Of a DNA stretch of 64,000 nucleotides, positions 21,893 through 33,916 are shown one piece after another (position 1 is the stretch's first letter; every line of letters starts with the position of its first letter). The DNA is taken from positions 10,657,952 to 10,721,951 of the forward strand of contig NC_045142.1 of assembly GCF_008831285.2 (NCBI RefSeq), read 5' to 3'. Position numbers and translations under genes: made by a program. The notes under the pieces are model-generated. The model saw nothing but the letters and a program-made list of their open reading frames with translations, searched no databases and was not told where the DNA came from. This DNA comes from Nymphaea colorata. Its lineage: Eukaryota; Streptophyta; Magnoliopsida; Nymphaeales; Nymphaeaceae.

Positions 21893-24206
21893 ATGTCCAG
21901 AGTTCATCCAAATGAGAAGCAAGATCAACCGTCACCTCTGATTAATGATCCGATTGAGGAAATTAACATTGACACGGAAGAGAGTCCAAAGATTTTGCAA
22001 ATTGGAACAAGTCTCTCAGCAGAAGAAAGAAAAGAGTTGATAGACTTCCTCAAAAAGCATCAAGAAGCCTTTGCGTGGACTTATGAGGACATGCCAGGAC
22101 TTGATACAAAATTAGTCGAGCATCGACTACCATTAAAACCAGAATGCAAGCCAATCAAATAAAAGTTGAGGAACTAGACCTCGTCTTGAGGGGCAAGTTA
22201 AGGAAGGCCTGGAAGACCTACTAAAGGCAGGGTTCATCCGAACAATCGACTATCCTGAATGGTTAGCAAACATTGTGGTAGTCCAAAGAAAAATGGCAAA
22301 ATTCGGCTCTGCATCGATTTCAGAGATTTGAATAAGACTACACCAAAGGATGACTACCCACTTCCAAACATTGACTTGTTGGTAGACAGTACCGCAGGTC
22401 ACGCTATGTTCTCCTTTATGGATGGATATTTTGGTTATAACCAAATTAAGTTGGCAGCTCAAGATCAAGCCAAAACATCATTTACAACTCCATGGGGTAC
22501 CTTCTGCTATACAGTAATGCCATTTGGTTTGAAGAACACTGGAGCAACATATCAAAGGGCTATGGCAGCTATTTTTCATGACCAAATGCATCAAATCATG
22601 GATGCATATGTAGATGATCTACTAATTAAGTAAAAAACAAGGGAGAATCACATCAACATTCTCTCTCAAGTTTTTGATAGACTCTTACAATACAAACTTA
22701 GATTGAATCCGCAAAATGTGTATTTGGTGTGGAATCCGGTAAGCTTTTGGGATTTATGGTCAGCAAAAAGGGAATCGAGATGGATCCTTCCAAAGCAAAG
22801 GCGATCATCAAATGTCACCCCCAACAAATCTTAAGGAGCTACGCAGCTTGCAAGGCAGAATTCAGTCAATCAGAAGGTTTATATCTAATCTCGCCATGAG
22901 GTGCGAACCCTTCAACCATTTACTGCGGAAAGGAGTCAAATTTGAATGGGGGCATGAATGTCAAGCCTCATTCGAAAAGATCAAGAAGTATCTTCTTTGC
23001 CCACCAATTTTAAAACCTCCAATTTTAGGGGAACCTCTACTCCTTTACATCACAGTTAACGATTCAGCCTGTGGTGGATTTCTGGCTCAATATGAAGAAG
23101 GATGCCGAATAGAACATGCCATTTATTACATCAGTAAGACATTTGTGCTGTATGAAAAGAACTACTCGCACATGGAAAAAACTTGCTTAGCCTTGGTGTG
23201 GATGTGTCAAAAATTAAGACATTATCTATTGGCTTGTGAAGTTAAAATTTTATCCAAACTTAATCCACTCAAATATATCCTCGAACAGCCATTTCTGAAT
23301 GGAAGGATAGCAAAGTGGCAGGTTTTGCTGATGCAATATGATTTGGAATATGTGTCACAAAAATCAATCAAGGGGCAAGCCATTGCAGACCAATTGGCAG
23401 ATTTTCCTCTATATGAAGAAATTAAAACAAATGATGATTTTCCAGATGAGCAAATCCTGACAACTGAACCAGAGCCGATTTGGGAGATGTACTTTGATGG
23501 ATCTAAGAGCACAGCTGGGGCAGGCATTGGGATACTTTTCATTACACCAGAAAGGAAAATGATTCCTTACTCTCTCAAATTGAATTTTTCCTGCACGCAT
23601 AATATGGCAGAGTACGAGGCCCTAATCCAAGGACTCAAAATGTTGCTCAAATTTAAAGTGCAGAGAGTTCGTACTTTTGGAGATTCTCTCTTAGCTGTCA
23701 GTCAGGTCAAGGTCAATGGAGATTGGCAAGTCAAAGATCAAAAATTGATCCCATATCAAGAGTTAGCAACTTCCCTCTTAAGACAGTTCGAGGAATGTCA
23801 ACTCTTACATGTCAAAAGAGAATTTAACCCAATAGCAGACGGTTTAGCCAGTTTAGGCTCTACCATTGCCTTCAAACCTGGAGAATCTATCAGATCTTTT
23901 GAAGTTGGAAGACTCGAACAACCATCTTTTGTCATACCAGAACAGGTGTTGCAAGCAGAAAGTAGAGAAACACCATGGTATCAGAACATCAAGGATTTTC
24001 TCCAAACTGGAACACTTCCACCAGAAATGTCTCGAAAAGAGCAAAGAGTTTTGAGACACATGTCTTCAAGATATTTCATTCTAGCCGACATCCTATACAG
24101 AAGAGGATTCAACACAGAATATGCTAGATGTCTCGATGCAAATGAGGCACTAGAAGTCATTCAAGAAGCCCATGAAGGAATTTGTGGGGGACATGTAGGG
24201 TATTAG
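21893..24206 (+). pseudogene. RT and double RNase H of element 1
   Basis: 21893-22162 gives the spacer before RT (DPIEEINI, EAFAWTYEDMPGLD). RT follows with LCIDFRDLNK, FSFMDGYFGYNQI, TPWGTFCYTVMPFGLKN and the catalytic YVDD near 22607, directly followed by a stop at 22631-22633. After a frame break, 22812-24206 carries the RT connection and a classical RNase H in which the last acidic site is lost (SKLNPLK where a TDH-type motif is usual). A second RNase H keeps four acidic sites: FDGS, AEYEAL, FGDS and IADGL. Further breaks lie near 22163-22258 and 22634-22811, and there is a TAG at 24204-24206. Confidence 0.85.
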
Positions 24207-25225
24207 ACCCTCGTCAAGCAAATAGTCAGAGCAGGGTACTATTGGCCCACAATGCAAAGAGACTGTCACCAATTTGTCAAGAAATGCATCAAATGTCAGT
24301 TGCAAGCACCATCAATTCATGCTCCAGCAGCGTACCTTCATTCGGTCAGTTCACCATGGCCATTCTCCATGTGGGCCTTCGACGTAGTCGGTCCAATCAA
24401 TCCACCTGCCTCAAATGGACACAGGTATTTTCTTGCAGCTACAGATTACTTCACCAAATGGGTGGAAGCGATCACTTTAAAAACAGTCGAAGGACAACAC
24501 GTAGTGTCCTTCATTCATAAAAATCTTTTGTGTAGATTTGGCATCCCGCATGATATCGTTTCTGATAACGGTACTCATTTCAAAAATGAGAAAATGCGCA
24601 ATCTTTGTCACAAACACAAAATACAACATCACTTTTCTGCCCCATATTACCCTCAAGGTAATGGTCAGGCAGAAGCAACCAACAAGATTTTGATTAGTGT
24701 CTTAGAAAGGACAGTTGAAACAGGCCGAGATTGGCACGAGAAAATGCACAATGCACTTTGGGCGTATCGAACCACAATTCGGACACCCACCAATGCTACA
24801 CCAGCAGAATTAGTATATGGAACGGAAATTGTCCTTCCATTACATGTCCAAAAACCAGCAATGAAATTTGCTGCTCTCATTGAACTCCCAATTAGCAAAT
24901 ATCAAAAAAGAGACTTGCTCAATTAGACCTCTTAGACGAGAAAAGACTACAAGCGGCAGAGCATGCCGAAGTCTATCGTAAGAGAGTCGCCCGACATTAT
25001 GCCAAATCAGTCATTGAAAGAAAATTTCAGGTAAATGATCTTGTTTTAAGATCCATAGTTCCACTCAGGAGTAGACCCAAAGGAAAATGGGCGCCGAACT
25101 GGGAAGGACCATATGTTGTCAAAGAGGTTCTACCTCACAATTCTTATCGACTGATTGATGCCGATGGGGTTGAAATCCTCGATCCAATTAATGCTTTGCG
25201 TCTCAAAAATTCTATACTTGAATTT
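24207..25225 (+). pseudogene. Integrase of element 1
   Basis: The zinc-binding part spans the TAG at 24204-24206 (histidines before it, CIKCQ after). The catalytic core keeps all three acidic positions: FDVVGP, VSDNGTHF and GQAEATNK. The C-terminal part continues past a frame change near 24926 with KGKWAPNWEGPYVVKE and ends about 25220, followed by a 19-base A run (25234-25252). It would insert the cDNA if intact. The stop and the frame change disable it. Confidence 0.8.
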
Positions 25226-25252
25226 GCAATTCAAAAAAAAAAAAAAAAAAAA

Positions 25253-26288
25253 ATCAAAATAGTTGTGCTTTGATAAGCACGTTTGTAACAATTTTCAAAC
25301 CAACTAAGGGGCATGGTATCCCTTAGGGAAAAGTTTCAAAAATGCATCAAAATTTTCAAACTCAACCCATGTCTTGAGGACAATTGCAAGAGCATCGTCT
25401 TGAAATAGGCAAGAAATTTCACAGACATTGAGGGACTAATGTATAGTAATTAATGTTGGTCCCGACAATCGGCATTTGTAAAGGTCTAGCATGAGATGCC
25501 ATAAGAAAAAGTCTTGTCACCTAAAAGACCTTGGCAACATGCTAGAAAAAGCTATCAAGCGAAATGAGTTGAGCAATGAGCTCGGGGTGAGTGTAGTTGT
25601 TCCTCTGGTTCAAAGCTCAGCAGGCGCGGGTGGGCATATGACCTATGCTTACGCTGTGAAGCTAAAAAGCAATCCATGAACATTTTGCTTATATTAAGTC
25701 TCCTAAAGCCTTCTGAATTCGAGCAAGTAAGCCCAGGGAGTGTTTTACATTTGATACCCTGAGGCCAACTGGTCTAGGAGTTACCGGCCCAAAGCTTGTT
25801 ACAAGGGTTCAGAAGAAAGCCCGATAGACTTGATATTACACAAAACAAACTACACAAAACCGCCAAAGCAGTGGAACTCCGTAGTAGCTTTTGGGGTGGT
25901 GAGGAATTTCTCTCAAGAGTGAAGGGTGGCTCAAAAAGAAAATCAAAATTCAAAAGCAAAAGCGAGTATGTGAAAAACTAAGTAAAAGGAAAGAAAAAGC
26001 ACTTGCCAATGGTTTAGAAGGCATCGAGGGCAAATTTCTCCAAGCATCAAATGCAAAAACTTTCACAATTACAAAATTTTTCAACCAACATTAATTCCTC
26101 TACAAAGTCTCCAATGAGATGGAGAAAAATCTTCTTATTTCAGGTCTATCCCTAGCATTTCCCCTCGAGCGAGGATGGTTTAACATCATTTGAAAAATGG
26201 ATTTTCCAAACGATTTGCAAAAATTTGGTGCGTGAATCTTTGCTATTAAGCAAATTATTCAATTTGCTTAACAGCAAAGAGGGGCATC
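25253..26288 (+). other. 3' untranslated region and polypurine tract of element 1
   Basis: About 1 kb with no convincing coding frame. It ends in CAGCAAAGAGGGGCATC, a purine-rich tract that would prime plus-strand synthesis, and the LTR starts next to it with TGTTAACACCCG. The equivalent tract of element 2 (minus strand) has the same AACAAAGAGGGGCATC core. Confidence 0.65.
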
Positions 26289-29200
26289 TGTTAACACCCG
26301 AAATTTTTTCACATCAAAATTGAAGCAATGTGAAAATTTCACAAAAGAATTGTGAAAATTTGCAATTTCAAAGCCAATTTCGAATCTAAAGAACAATTAG
26401 ATTCAAATCGTGAATTTAACCCGATACACGAATCCCAATGCAGGATTACGAGTCCAAATTCAATTGCAAATGTCATTTGATATCCAAATCCAATTGCAAA
26501 ATGCAAAATTTGACTTAGATCCAAGAATTGGATCTAATTCAGTCTAAAATGCTACGTGGGACCCACGTGTGGGCCCCACCTAGCCCGTGTGGTCAAGAGC
26601 CCCCCCAGGGGCCATGCCCCCTCCATGTCAAAATAATAATAAATAAATATTTTCTCTCAAATTAATTGAAGAAAAGTCATTTTCAAGAAAAATAAAGGAG
26701 AAACCTAGGAAAAAAGAGACATTTATGTCTCTCTCTCTTCTTTAACGAGGTCCTCCTTAAAAAAAAAAATCATTTTCAAGGAAGCAATTACTAGACTGTT
26801 CAAACTCACCTAACCTACTTAATCCAAGTAGGTTTGACCCGAGTGCACTAAAATGTGGTGCCAATTCCAGCTAGGTTCGGTCACCATGGGCTCAACACAG
26901 TCAAAACGTAAGTATGTCTCATGATCCAATTAATGGACGAAAATAGACTTTGACCGAACCAAACCCACTTTGACTAAACTCAGTCAAAGTACAATTTAGC
27001 TCAATTAAGAGCTTTCTTGACCCAAATTTATCAAATTACTTCAAATAAAGTCAAACTACTTGCAAATGAGCTTTGACTTTGGTCAATTGGTCGAAATTGA
27101 TCAATTTGGACAATTTTGCCCTTCTGGGGTCAATTTAAGATTAAAAAGCATAAAATGGTTTATGAAAGGCAAATAAACATTTGAATTTGTCAAATGCATG
27201 AATCAAATACCAAATTTAAATTGAATTTCTCAAGTGAAAGTTTGATTCAGTTGAAATCCATTTTCAATCAAGTTTTGGACGAAAATACCCTTTTCGAACC
27301 AAATTTGATAAAATTTTTAAATTTTATTTAAATTTAAATTTAATTATCATAATTCAATGGCATTTGGAGCTTAGTAACTAGGTTTTAACCTTATAAGCTC
27401 GATTTCAAACAAAAAAATAAATAAATAGTACAAAATAAGGGCAAAACCCTGTGCAAGGGCATTTTCATCCAAAATTTTGGTCAAAATGGTCGCCTAGGTC
27501 TGAACCCATGTTGACCAAACCTAGCCCAGCCCACCTAGCTCGTGGAAATGGGCCGAGAAATGGTCAATTAGAGCCTTTAAAGTCTATTTAACTCATTTTA
27601 CAAGTCCCTAAGGTCTTAAGCAAGTTCCCAAGGTGAGTTAAGAAGGTGGTTGAACCCACCTCCTCCTCTATATAAACCTCCCCTTGGCCACCAAGGGGGA
27701 GGACGAAATTTTGGAGCATTCTATCAAATTGTTGCAGCCAAGGACCTAGGAGGGAGAAGCCAAGGAAGAGAGAAGAGGTTCGTCCAAGCCCCCTTCCCCT
27801 TTTTCTCCCATTCTCTTCTTCACTTTCTTCTATTCTCCCCATTGATTTTGCTAGGTTAGGGTGCTTAAGTGAACCCTTACTTAGGATTTTCGTGGTGAAA
27901 AGCCCTCTTTACCACTCCAAATTCCAGCAAGCAAGCTATTTCTTATTCTAGCTTTGCTAAGCTTGAATCCACGGTTGGATTCTTGCTTAGGATTGCTTGA
28001 GTAAGAAAACAAGTGAAGACAAATGACAAACATCAAGACCGACCGCAAGGTAGGTGATCTTAACTCACTTCTCTTCTGCTTTAGCTTATTGTTGATTTAT
28101 TTTAATTCCAGCAATTCGTGGGAGGGTTTATTTTCATTTGCTTAAGGCTGGGAATGATGTTCAGCTAAGGGAAACCTACGCTTCAATGTACATGTTAATG
28201 CATAATGCATGCATATGTCGGTTTTTCTTAAATATGAACCCAAGTATCAAATTTTGAAATGGGCCCCAAGACCACGTCCCTTTCAAAGGAATCAACTTAA
28301 TACCATTTTGAACTCCCTACTATGAGAGAATCCCACGGTGAGAGAGTGATTTCGCTACATCACGTATGATGAAAATGCCTATAAGGGATGGATACGTTTT
28401 TATGAATGTGATCCACCATTGCATGGCGAAATGATGACGAATAAGCTTGAGTATTGTTTTATTTTCTTTCTTATTCACAGTCATTTTGATTCATGTCTTT
28501 CAATTTAATTAATCAAGGGTAGTAGGGAAGATTTGAAACAAGTTTTCAATCTTCCTACATAAAAGAACCCAGCCATGAATCATCATGATTCATGAGTCAT
28601 GCGGTCCCTTGATAAAATTTCATTTTGAAAAGTAAGGTACGTATATGTATACATTGTTATATATGTACATATATGTATCTGATTTCTTGTCAAAAATTAC
28701 ATTCCTCCCTTAAAATCAGGTTGGAACATGTTTTCAAATCGGTTTTTAAGGAAATGGGCCATTTTTATTGATTTTCCTAGTGCAAGACTATGAATCATTT
28801 TCATTTCATTTTTACTTAATTTCAGCAAATCCATACGTAAGATGTATGTATGTTGTTGAAATCAGATCATGTTTCATAGGAATTGGTTTAAGAATGTCAA
28901 AGTTTACATATTTGAAATACCAACTATCCTAGAATCATCCAAAAGAGTTGACGATCTCATTACTATCAAATCTGGAATTTGAATCTATTTGAAAGACTTG
29001 TCATTTCCATCTAAGAAACAACATATTTATTGGAATCAATGTCGACAATTTTCAGCTATTTAAATCTACACAATGTCTGATTTTTGGCTATTTTGAGACA
29101 AAAGTGGATGTCCTCCACGTCTCCCATCCATTTCAAAGATTTAACTTGACATCATTTATATATTTTCACCATTTTGATAATTTTATGTCAAGCCTCAAGC

Positions 29201-30107
29201 TTATGGACTACATCTCTAATTCATGTGCTTAATCATATAATGAGCACATATAGAGAAAGTCCTACATTTTAATCAATCTTCATGCATAGATTGTATGATG
29301 TGCAATACGGACTTTGAGAGATTATGAGAGAGTGAAGAATGTATGTTTCATATGAATGAATCTTGAGGGATTATGAGAGAGAGAAGAATGAATGTTTCAT
29401 ATAGTTTCCATTCTCGTTTCATGCATTCACTTTCACTCAAAATCAATGGCACCACATGCACATTCTCAAGAAATTAAGTGATTCAAATTTAAGTTGCAAA
29501 AAGTGACCAAGTCATATTGCAATGAGAATTTGTAAACCTCACTTAACTTCAAAAGAAAACACAAGCAATGCATTCATAATCTTTTGGCCAAAGTGCATTT
29601 GAAAAACATGTTTTCTAACAATTTGGAACCTATGTTCTTTCAAAAGAATGAATTCTACAAATCACATGATTTGACAAAAGAAGAGTTCAAAATCAATTTT
29701 TAACATAAGATGATCATCATCATATAGAGTTCACAACAAAGAACTCAATTCCAAATCTTCAAAAATCCTCAAGAATTATGTGTTTCAAATAACACCAAAA
29801 CAAAAGTTTTTAAACTAACTTGAAAACCCCCAATATTCAAATTCATTTATTCAAAAAAATGAATTTCGGTTCTTGAATCCAAAACCTCAATGCATAAGCA
29901 TATAGGACTTACATCAATAACTCATATATGATCCAAATGATCCTTAGTCCTTGGTCTAATTACCCCTGTTAAAGGCGGCAGGAACGGTTGGACCTCGTAC
30001 CGACGAGCGGATCCCTTTCTCTTGAAAATTTTCTCAAAACCCCAATTTTAAAAGAATTTTGCTGACTCGCATTTCGACCTCCTTGAAAAAGGAGTGGGGT
30101 GCGAACA
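26289..30107 (+). mobile_element. 3' LTR of element 1 (3.8 kb)
   Basis: The LTR starts TGTTAACACCCG and ends GGGGTGCGAACA. Its last 150 bp resemble the end of the element 2 LTR (shared GGAACGGTTG..CCTCGTAC). A promoter is suggested by TATATAAA at 27669-27676 after a CT-rich lead. No partner LTR is visible because the 5' side lies in the N gap. No coding frame of note is present. Confidence 0.8.
27669..27676 (+). promoter_or_regulatory. TATA box in LTR of element 1
   Basis: TATATAAA lies about 1.4 kb into the LTR, with C-rich sequence 5-15 bases downstream. The LTR of element 2 has TATAAATA in a similar CT-rich setting at about 0.7 kb from its start. Confidence 0.5.
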
Positions 30108-30149
30108 GTACCGATGACTGATCGCTCAACATGGATGGCCAAACTAGAG

Positions 30150-30650
30150 GACCTTGATCACAACCTTGGCGGCGCGTTTCGAACCATCGACTTATGTTGA
30201 CTACAACCAGGAGCTCTCCAAAATATGTCGGATGTGGTCGGTCGTTGACTACCAAGAGCGTTTCAAAGAACTTAGCAATATGGATCGGGGAAGGCCAATG
30301 AAAGCTTTGATTGGTGCCTTTGTTGGGGGATTCAAGGACGAGATCCGTATTGAGGTAGAAGGCAGGCGACCCCTCAATTTGCATGATTATTTTGCGATAG
30401 CTCGTATGGTGGAAGAGAAGCAGCAGCGATATCAGAGCCTCGGGCTCGGGGCGGCCGTGGTTTGTCCTCAAGGTGCAGCGCCTACGAGTTCAGAAGTACC
30501 ACCAGGCCGAGCAAACATAGGCAAACCAGCAAACTGCCCTATTATTCACCGCCTTACTCCGAAACAGATACTTGAAAAATGGCGTCAAAATATTTGCTTC
30601 TACTGTGATCAACCATGGACGCTAGGACACACCTGTAGATGACTTCACAT
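30150..30650 (+). pseudogene. Gag of element 3 (central and zinc-knuckle part)
   Basis: The frame contains VDYNQELSKICRMWSVVDYQ, a retrotransposon gag-domain signature, then a basic stretch and a zinc knuckle CFYCDQPWTLGHTC, ending at a TGA (30640-30642). The amino-terminal part is separated by element 1 and lies at 19235-19730. Confidence 0.75.
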
Positions 30651-30789
30651 GTACTTAGTTGAGGAAGAAGGGGATGATGCCCTGACAGAGAATCTTGGCG
30701 AATGGGGACAAGGTGACGGGGAGCTCGCTCAGTCACCTAAAATATCACTCTATGCCTTATCGGGACATGAAGTACCGTAGTTGATGTGA

Positions 30790-31290
30790 GTGGAGGGTCG
30801 ACTCCGAGGTCAAAAGGTCAGTGTACTAGTGGATACTGAGTCCACGCATAACTGCATCTGTGAGAAATCTGCTAGAGCGCTGGGGTGTGAAATCGACCAG
30901 CAGCCAACATTTGATGTGGTCGTGGGAGATGGAAGTACCTTAAAATGTAAAGGGCAGTGCACCGACGAGAAACTGGAGATACGGGGCCATGGGTTTTCGG
31001 TACAGCTGTATACACTAGCAATGGCTGGGGCGGACCTAGTGCTGGGCATCCACTGGTTGAAAGGGCTGGGCGAGGTTGTGTGGGACTTCCTTAACATGAA
31101 AATGTACTTTACACAGCCAGATAGGAGGCACCTAGCCCTGTCAGCTACTCCATGACAACTAGTCCAAGAGATTGCCACCTCCAAAATGTTACATGTTGCG
31201 GCAGCTTCGTATGTGCTACTCATGACCAACGCCATGGGGGAAGAGAGGTCAGGCCCCACCCTCACTAATGCGTGACTACCTGCCCTGCTG
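30790..31290 (+). pseudogene. Aspartic protease region of element 3
   Basis: The active-site strand reads LVDTESTHNCI. The family motif is D-S/T-G followed by STHNFI, and here the glycine is replaced by glutamate, so protease activity is not expected. The distal motif VLGIHWLKGLG is kept. The frame ends at 31153-31155, followed by a linker with another stop (31273-31275). Confidence 0.75.
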
Positions 31291-32612
31291 GAGGAATTTT
31301 CAGATGTGTTCATTGTTCCTCACGGATTACCTCCTTCGCGCGTCTATGACCACCACATAGAGCTTCACGTCGGGGTAGAAGCAGTGAAGAGGAGATCATA
31401 CAAGTACAACCCGACCCAACGTGATGCCCTAACTCGATAGGTGCAAGAAATGTTGGAGCAGGGAATTATACAACCTAGTCGTAGCCCGTTTGCATCTCCT
31501 GCCCTCCTGGTTCGTAAGAAGGATGGCAATTGGTGGTTTTGTGTAGACTACCACGTTTTGAATGTTGTAACGGTGAAGGATCACTATCCCATTCTTGTCG
31601 TGGAAGACCTCCTTGATCAATTCAGGGGTGCACCCTTGTTTTTGAAGTGGGATCTTCGTGCCGAAAATCATCAGATACAGATCGCGCCACATGATGTTCC
31701 TAAAACAACATTTTTAACCTCGGATGGGCATTTTAAGTTTAGAGTGATGCCATTTGGCCTCACGAACACTCCTGCGACGTTCCAGTCCCTGATGAACGAT
31801 ATCTTCCAACCACACCTACACAGGTTCGTACTGGTCTTCTTTGATGACAACTTTGTCTTTAGTGCAGATGGAGACACACATTTAAATCATCTGCGGATAG
31901 TGCTATCTACATTACGACAACACTCCCTTCACGCCAAACTCTCCAAGTGTTCATTCGGAATGAGTGAAGTCACTTACCACGGCCACGTGATTGGCAAGGG
32001 CAACATGAAGATGGAAGAGAATAAAGTACTGGCAGTGCATAATTGGGCCATTCCTCAGTCGGTTAGAGAACTACGTGGGTTTCTAGGATTAGCAGGGTAC
32101 TACCGCAAGTTCGTGCACAACTTTGAAAGTATTGCAGCACCCTTGACATACCTCACAAAAAAAGATCAGTTTCGATGGACTGACCAAGCCAAGGAAGCAT
32201 TCGACAAACTCAAAGAGGCCATCACGCCAGCGCCGGTCGTACGCATGTCGACTTCACTATGGCGTTTGAAGTAGAAACGGATGCGTCCGACACAGTGGTG
32301 GGTGCAGTTTTGAGCCAAGACCGACATCCGATAGCATTTTTTAGTCTCGCCATGGGACCCACGTTCAATAGCAAATTAGCCTACGAGCGCGAACTCATCG
32401 CTATGGTATTGACGGTTCTTAGATGGCGACATTATTTGTTGGGCAAAAAATTTGTAGTGCTCACAGACCACCACAATCTATGTTACTATCTACAACAGAA
32501 AACATTGGTACCAGCATTGTAGCGTTGGGTGATGAAATTGCTCAGCTTTGATTTTGAGATTCGGCATCACAGTGGGAAAGAAAACCCGGCTGCAGACGGT
32601 CTCTCTCGATAG
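31291..32612 (+). pseudogene. RT and RNase H of element 3
   Basis: RT motifs are VRKKDGNWWFCVDYHVLN, FLKWDLRA, VMPFGLTNTPATFQ and FFDD (about 31840). The thumb and connection (GFLGLAGYYRKFV) are followed by a frame change near 32260, then RNase H with ETDAS, YEREL and LTDHHNL all kept. A TAG lies at 32521-32523. The segment ends ADGLSR followed by a stop at 32610-32612. Confidence 0.85.
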
Positions 32613-32637
32613 GTGCAGGAAGGGCATGAATTTTGGA

Positions 32638-33015
32638 CCTTATCGGCGGGCCTGGGCCGGGCTGGGCATCGGGTAAGGGCCGGCCCGATCCGGCCCGTCG
32701 GGCCGCTCAGCCCGGCCCGTCGGGCCACTCAGCCCGACCCGGGCCCTCCCGACCCCCTTTCCCCCGCCCTCCCGTCGCGCTCCGATGGAGGAGAAGGGGG
32801 AGGGGGAGGGGCAAGGAGACGGAGGAAGAGGGGGAGCGGCAAGGGACACAGAGGAGGAGGGAGAGGTAGAGGGGGAGCAGCAGTAGAGAGGGAGAGGGGG
32901 AGCAGGAGCAAAGAGGGAGAGGGGGAGCGGAGAGGGAGAGCGGGAGTCGGGCTGGGCCAGGCCGCCGCTGGGCCGGCCTATCGGGCCAGGGCCCGTCCCG
33001 AGCCAGGTTTTTCCC
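32638..33015. mobile_element. GC-rich GGGCC/CCGGG insertion replacing the integrase
   Basis: About 380 bp of very GC-rich DNA with repeated GGCCCG, CCGGGC and GGGCCGG motifs at both ends and a GGAGAGGGGGAGC stretch inside. It interrupts the pol region of element 3 exactly where integrase should be. It resembles in motif content the 350-bp hAT-type insertion at 48410-48759, but no target duplication could be recognised. Frames predicted here are low-complexity artefacts. Confidence 0.5.
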
Positions 33016-33274
33016 GGCCGGGCATGCCTCAAGCCACCGACCGAAGGAGAAGTTAAAGCAGCCCCCGTCCTAGCGATTCCAAATAGCATACAACCCTTAC
33101 GTCGAGTAGGAGTGCGATGACTCAAAGCGGATGGCAGTTGGAGAGTCCAGTGGCTGATCGAGTGGCTCACCTAAGAAGATCTACCAGCTTCACGGTAAGA
33201 CTCAGAGGACATACAACAGTGTTTTCCATCCTTCACACCTTGAGGACAAGGTGTTATTGGAAGGGGAGAATATT

Positions 33275-33404
33275 TGTTACGATCCATATAGGGATCATGT
33301 GGGTCAGTAGTTTATTTTCAAGTTGTCAGTATGGTCATCGGATTTCAGTAAGAGTCGGTCCAGTCCGGACCCGTTATCACTTGTACTTAAGCTGGTAGAT
33401 CCCC
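33275..33404 (+). mobile_element. Truncated 3' LTR of element 3
   Basis: The first 130 bp match the 5' LTR at 19011. Homology stops near CTGGTAGAT. The remaining 90 bp of LTR are missing and gene DNA follows, so no target duplication is expected. Confidence 0.8.
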
Positions 33405-33483
33405 CTCGGTGAGCACTTACTACTTCAGGTCTTTGGTTTTTTTCTTGTAATTTATGTTATGACTGACACACTTTTCGCCACTG

Positions 33484-33552
33484 CATATTTTCTTTGATGA
33501 CAGTGCTTGAAATCTAGCCTCAGCCAAGAAAAATGGTTTTACCACTGCAATA
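33484..33552 (+). pseudogene. HAD-like hydrolase exon (motif with catalytic DD)
   Basis: The frame HIFFDDSA, stop, NLASAKKNGFTTAI matches the HAD motif IV segment (FFDDS.RNI..AK..G). The TGA at 33508-33510 again sits at the conserved arginine position. The donor GTAAGT follows ATA at 33552, phase 0. The upstream edge has no clear acceptor, so part of this exon was probably lost at the element 3 junction. Confidence 0.7.
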
Positions 33553-33760
33553 GTAAGTTTTTAATCTCAGACATTTATACAGAATCTGCCATTTTAGCCA
33601 CAAAATGCTTCCTTGGAAATGAAATTAGATTTTTGTTGAACTTTCAAACAGTTGTTTTCGGTTCCAGCCACCGCCACCATATCAGGTTTCGTGGACACCT
33701 ATATGGTGACTATATCTTTAACACCTTGCATTCTTTTCACTAACATCTCTTATATGGCAG

Positions 33761-33916
33761 GTCGGCAAAGAAATGCTGGTGCCTGGTGCAGATTTTGCTG
33801 TCAACAGCATTCATAACATCAGAGAATCATTAACTGTGTTACGTGAGCATGGAAAAGAGGAACAGATAGGACAAGTTCTTCCACCTAGAGGAGTTGAAAC
33901 AGCAGTCCTTGCATAA
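33761..33916 (+). pseudogene. HAD-like hydrolase last exon
   Basis: Following a GGCAG acceptor, 51 codons read VGKEMLVPGADFAVNSIHNI and on to a terminal VETAVLA and TAA. This is the carboxy-terminal end of plant SDT1-like proteins (VPGAD..L.SIHNI.EA). It is in phase with the exon at 33484-33552. It has no lesion of its own. Confidence 0.75.

Larger units (their letters stand above)
21265..30107 (+). mobile_element. Element 1: Tat-type Ty3/gypsy retrotransposon, 5' end in gap
   Basis: The order seen is G-patch-like motif, RT, classical RNase H, a second RNase H, integrase (ends about 25220), a 1-kb 3' untranslated part, polypurine tract (26272-26288) and one long LTR (26289-30107). The dual RNase H is characteristic of the plant Tat lineage. 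Stop codons and frame breaks show it is inactive. The right LTR edge lies directly inside gag of element 3, so element 1 is nested in element 3. Element 2 on the other strand is a relative. Confidence 0.85.
30108..33274 (+). mobile_element. Element 3 internal region after the nested insertion
   Basis: Gag, protease, RT and RNase H of a short-LTR gypsy element run in order on the plus strand. The integrase core is absent; a GC-rich insertion (32638-33015) takes its place. The last 250 bp encode, in shifted frames, the usual carboxy-terminal tail with FPSF.LEDKV just before the LTR. Several stop codons occur. Confidence 0.85.

Noticed and set aside
32613-33170. Long frames on both strands rich in Pro, Arg and Gly
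   Set aside because: The DNA is a low-complexity GGGCC/GGAGAG insertion. Frames are open because of GC content, not coding selection.
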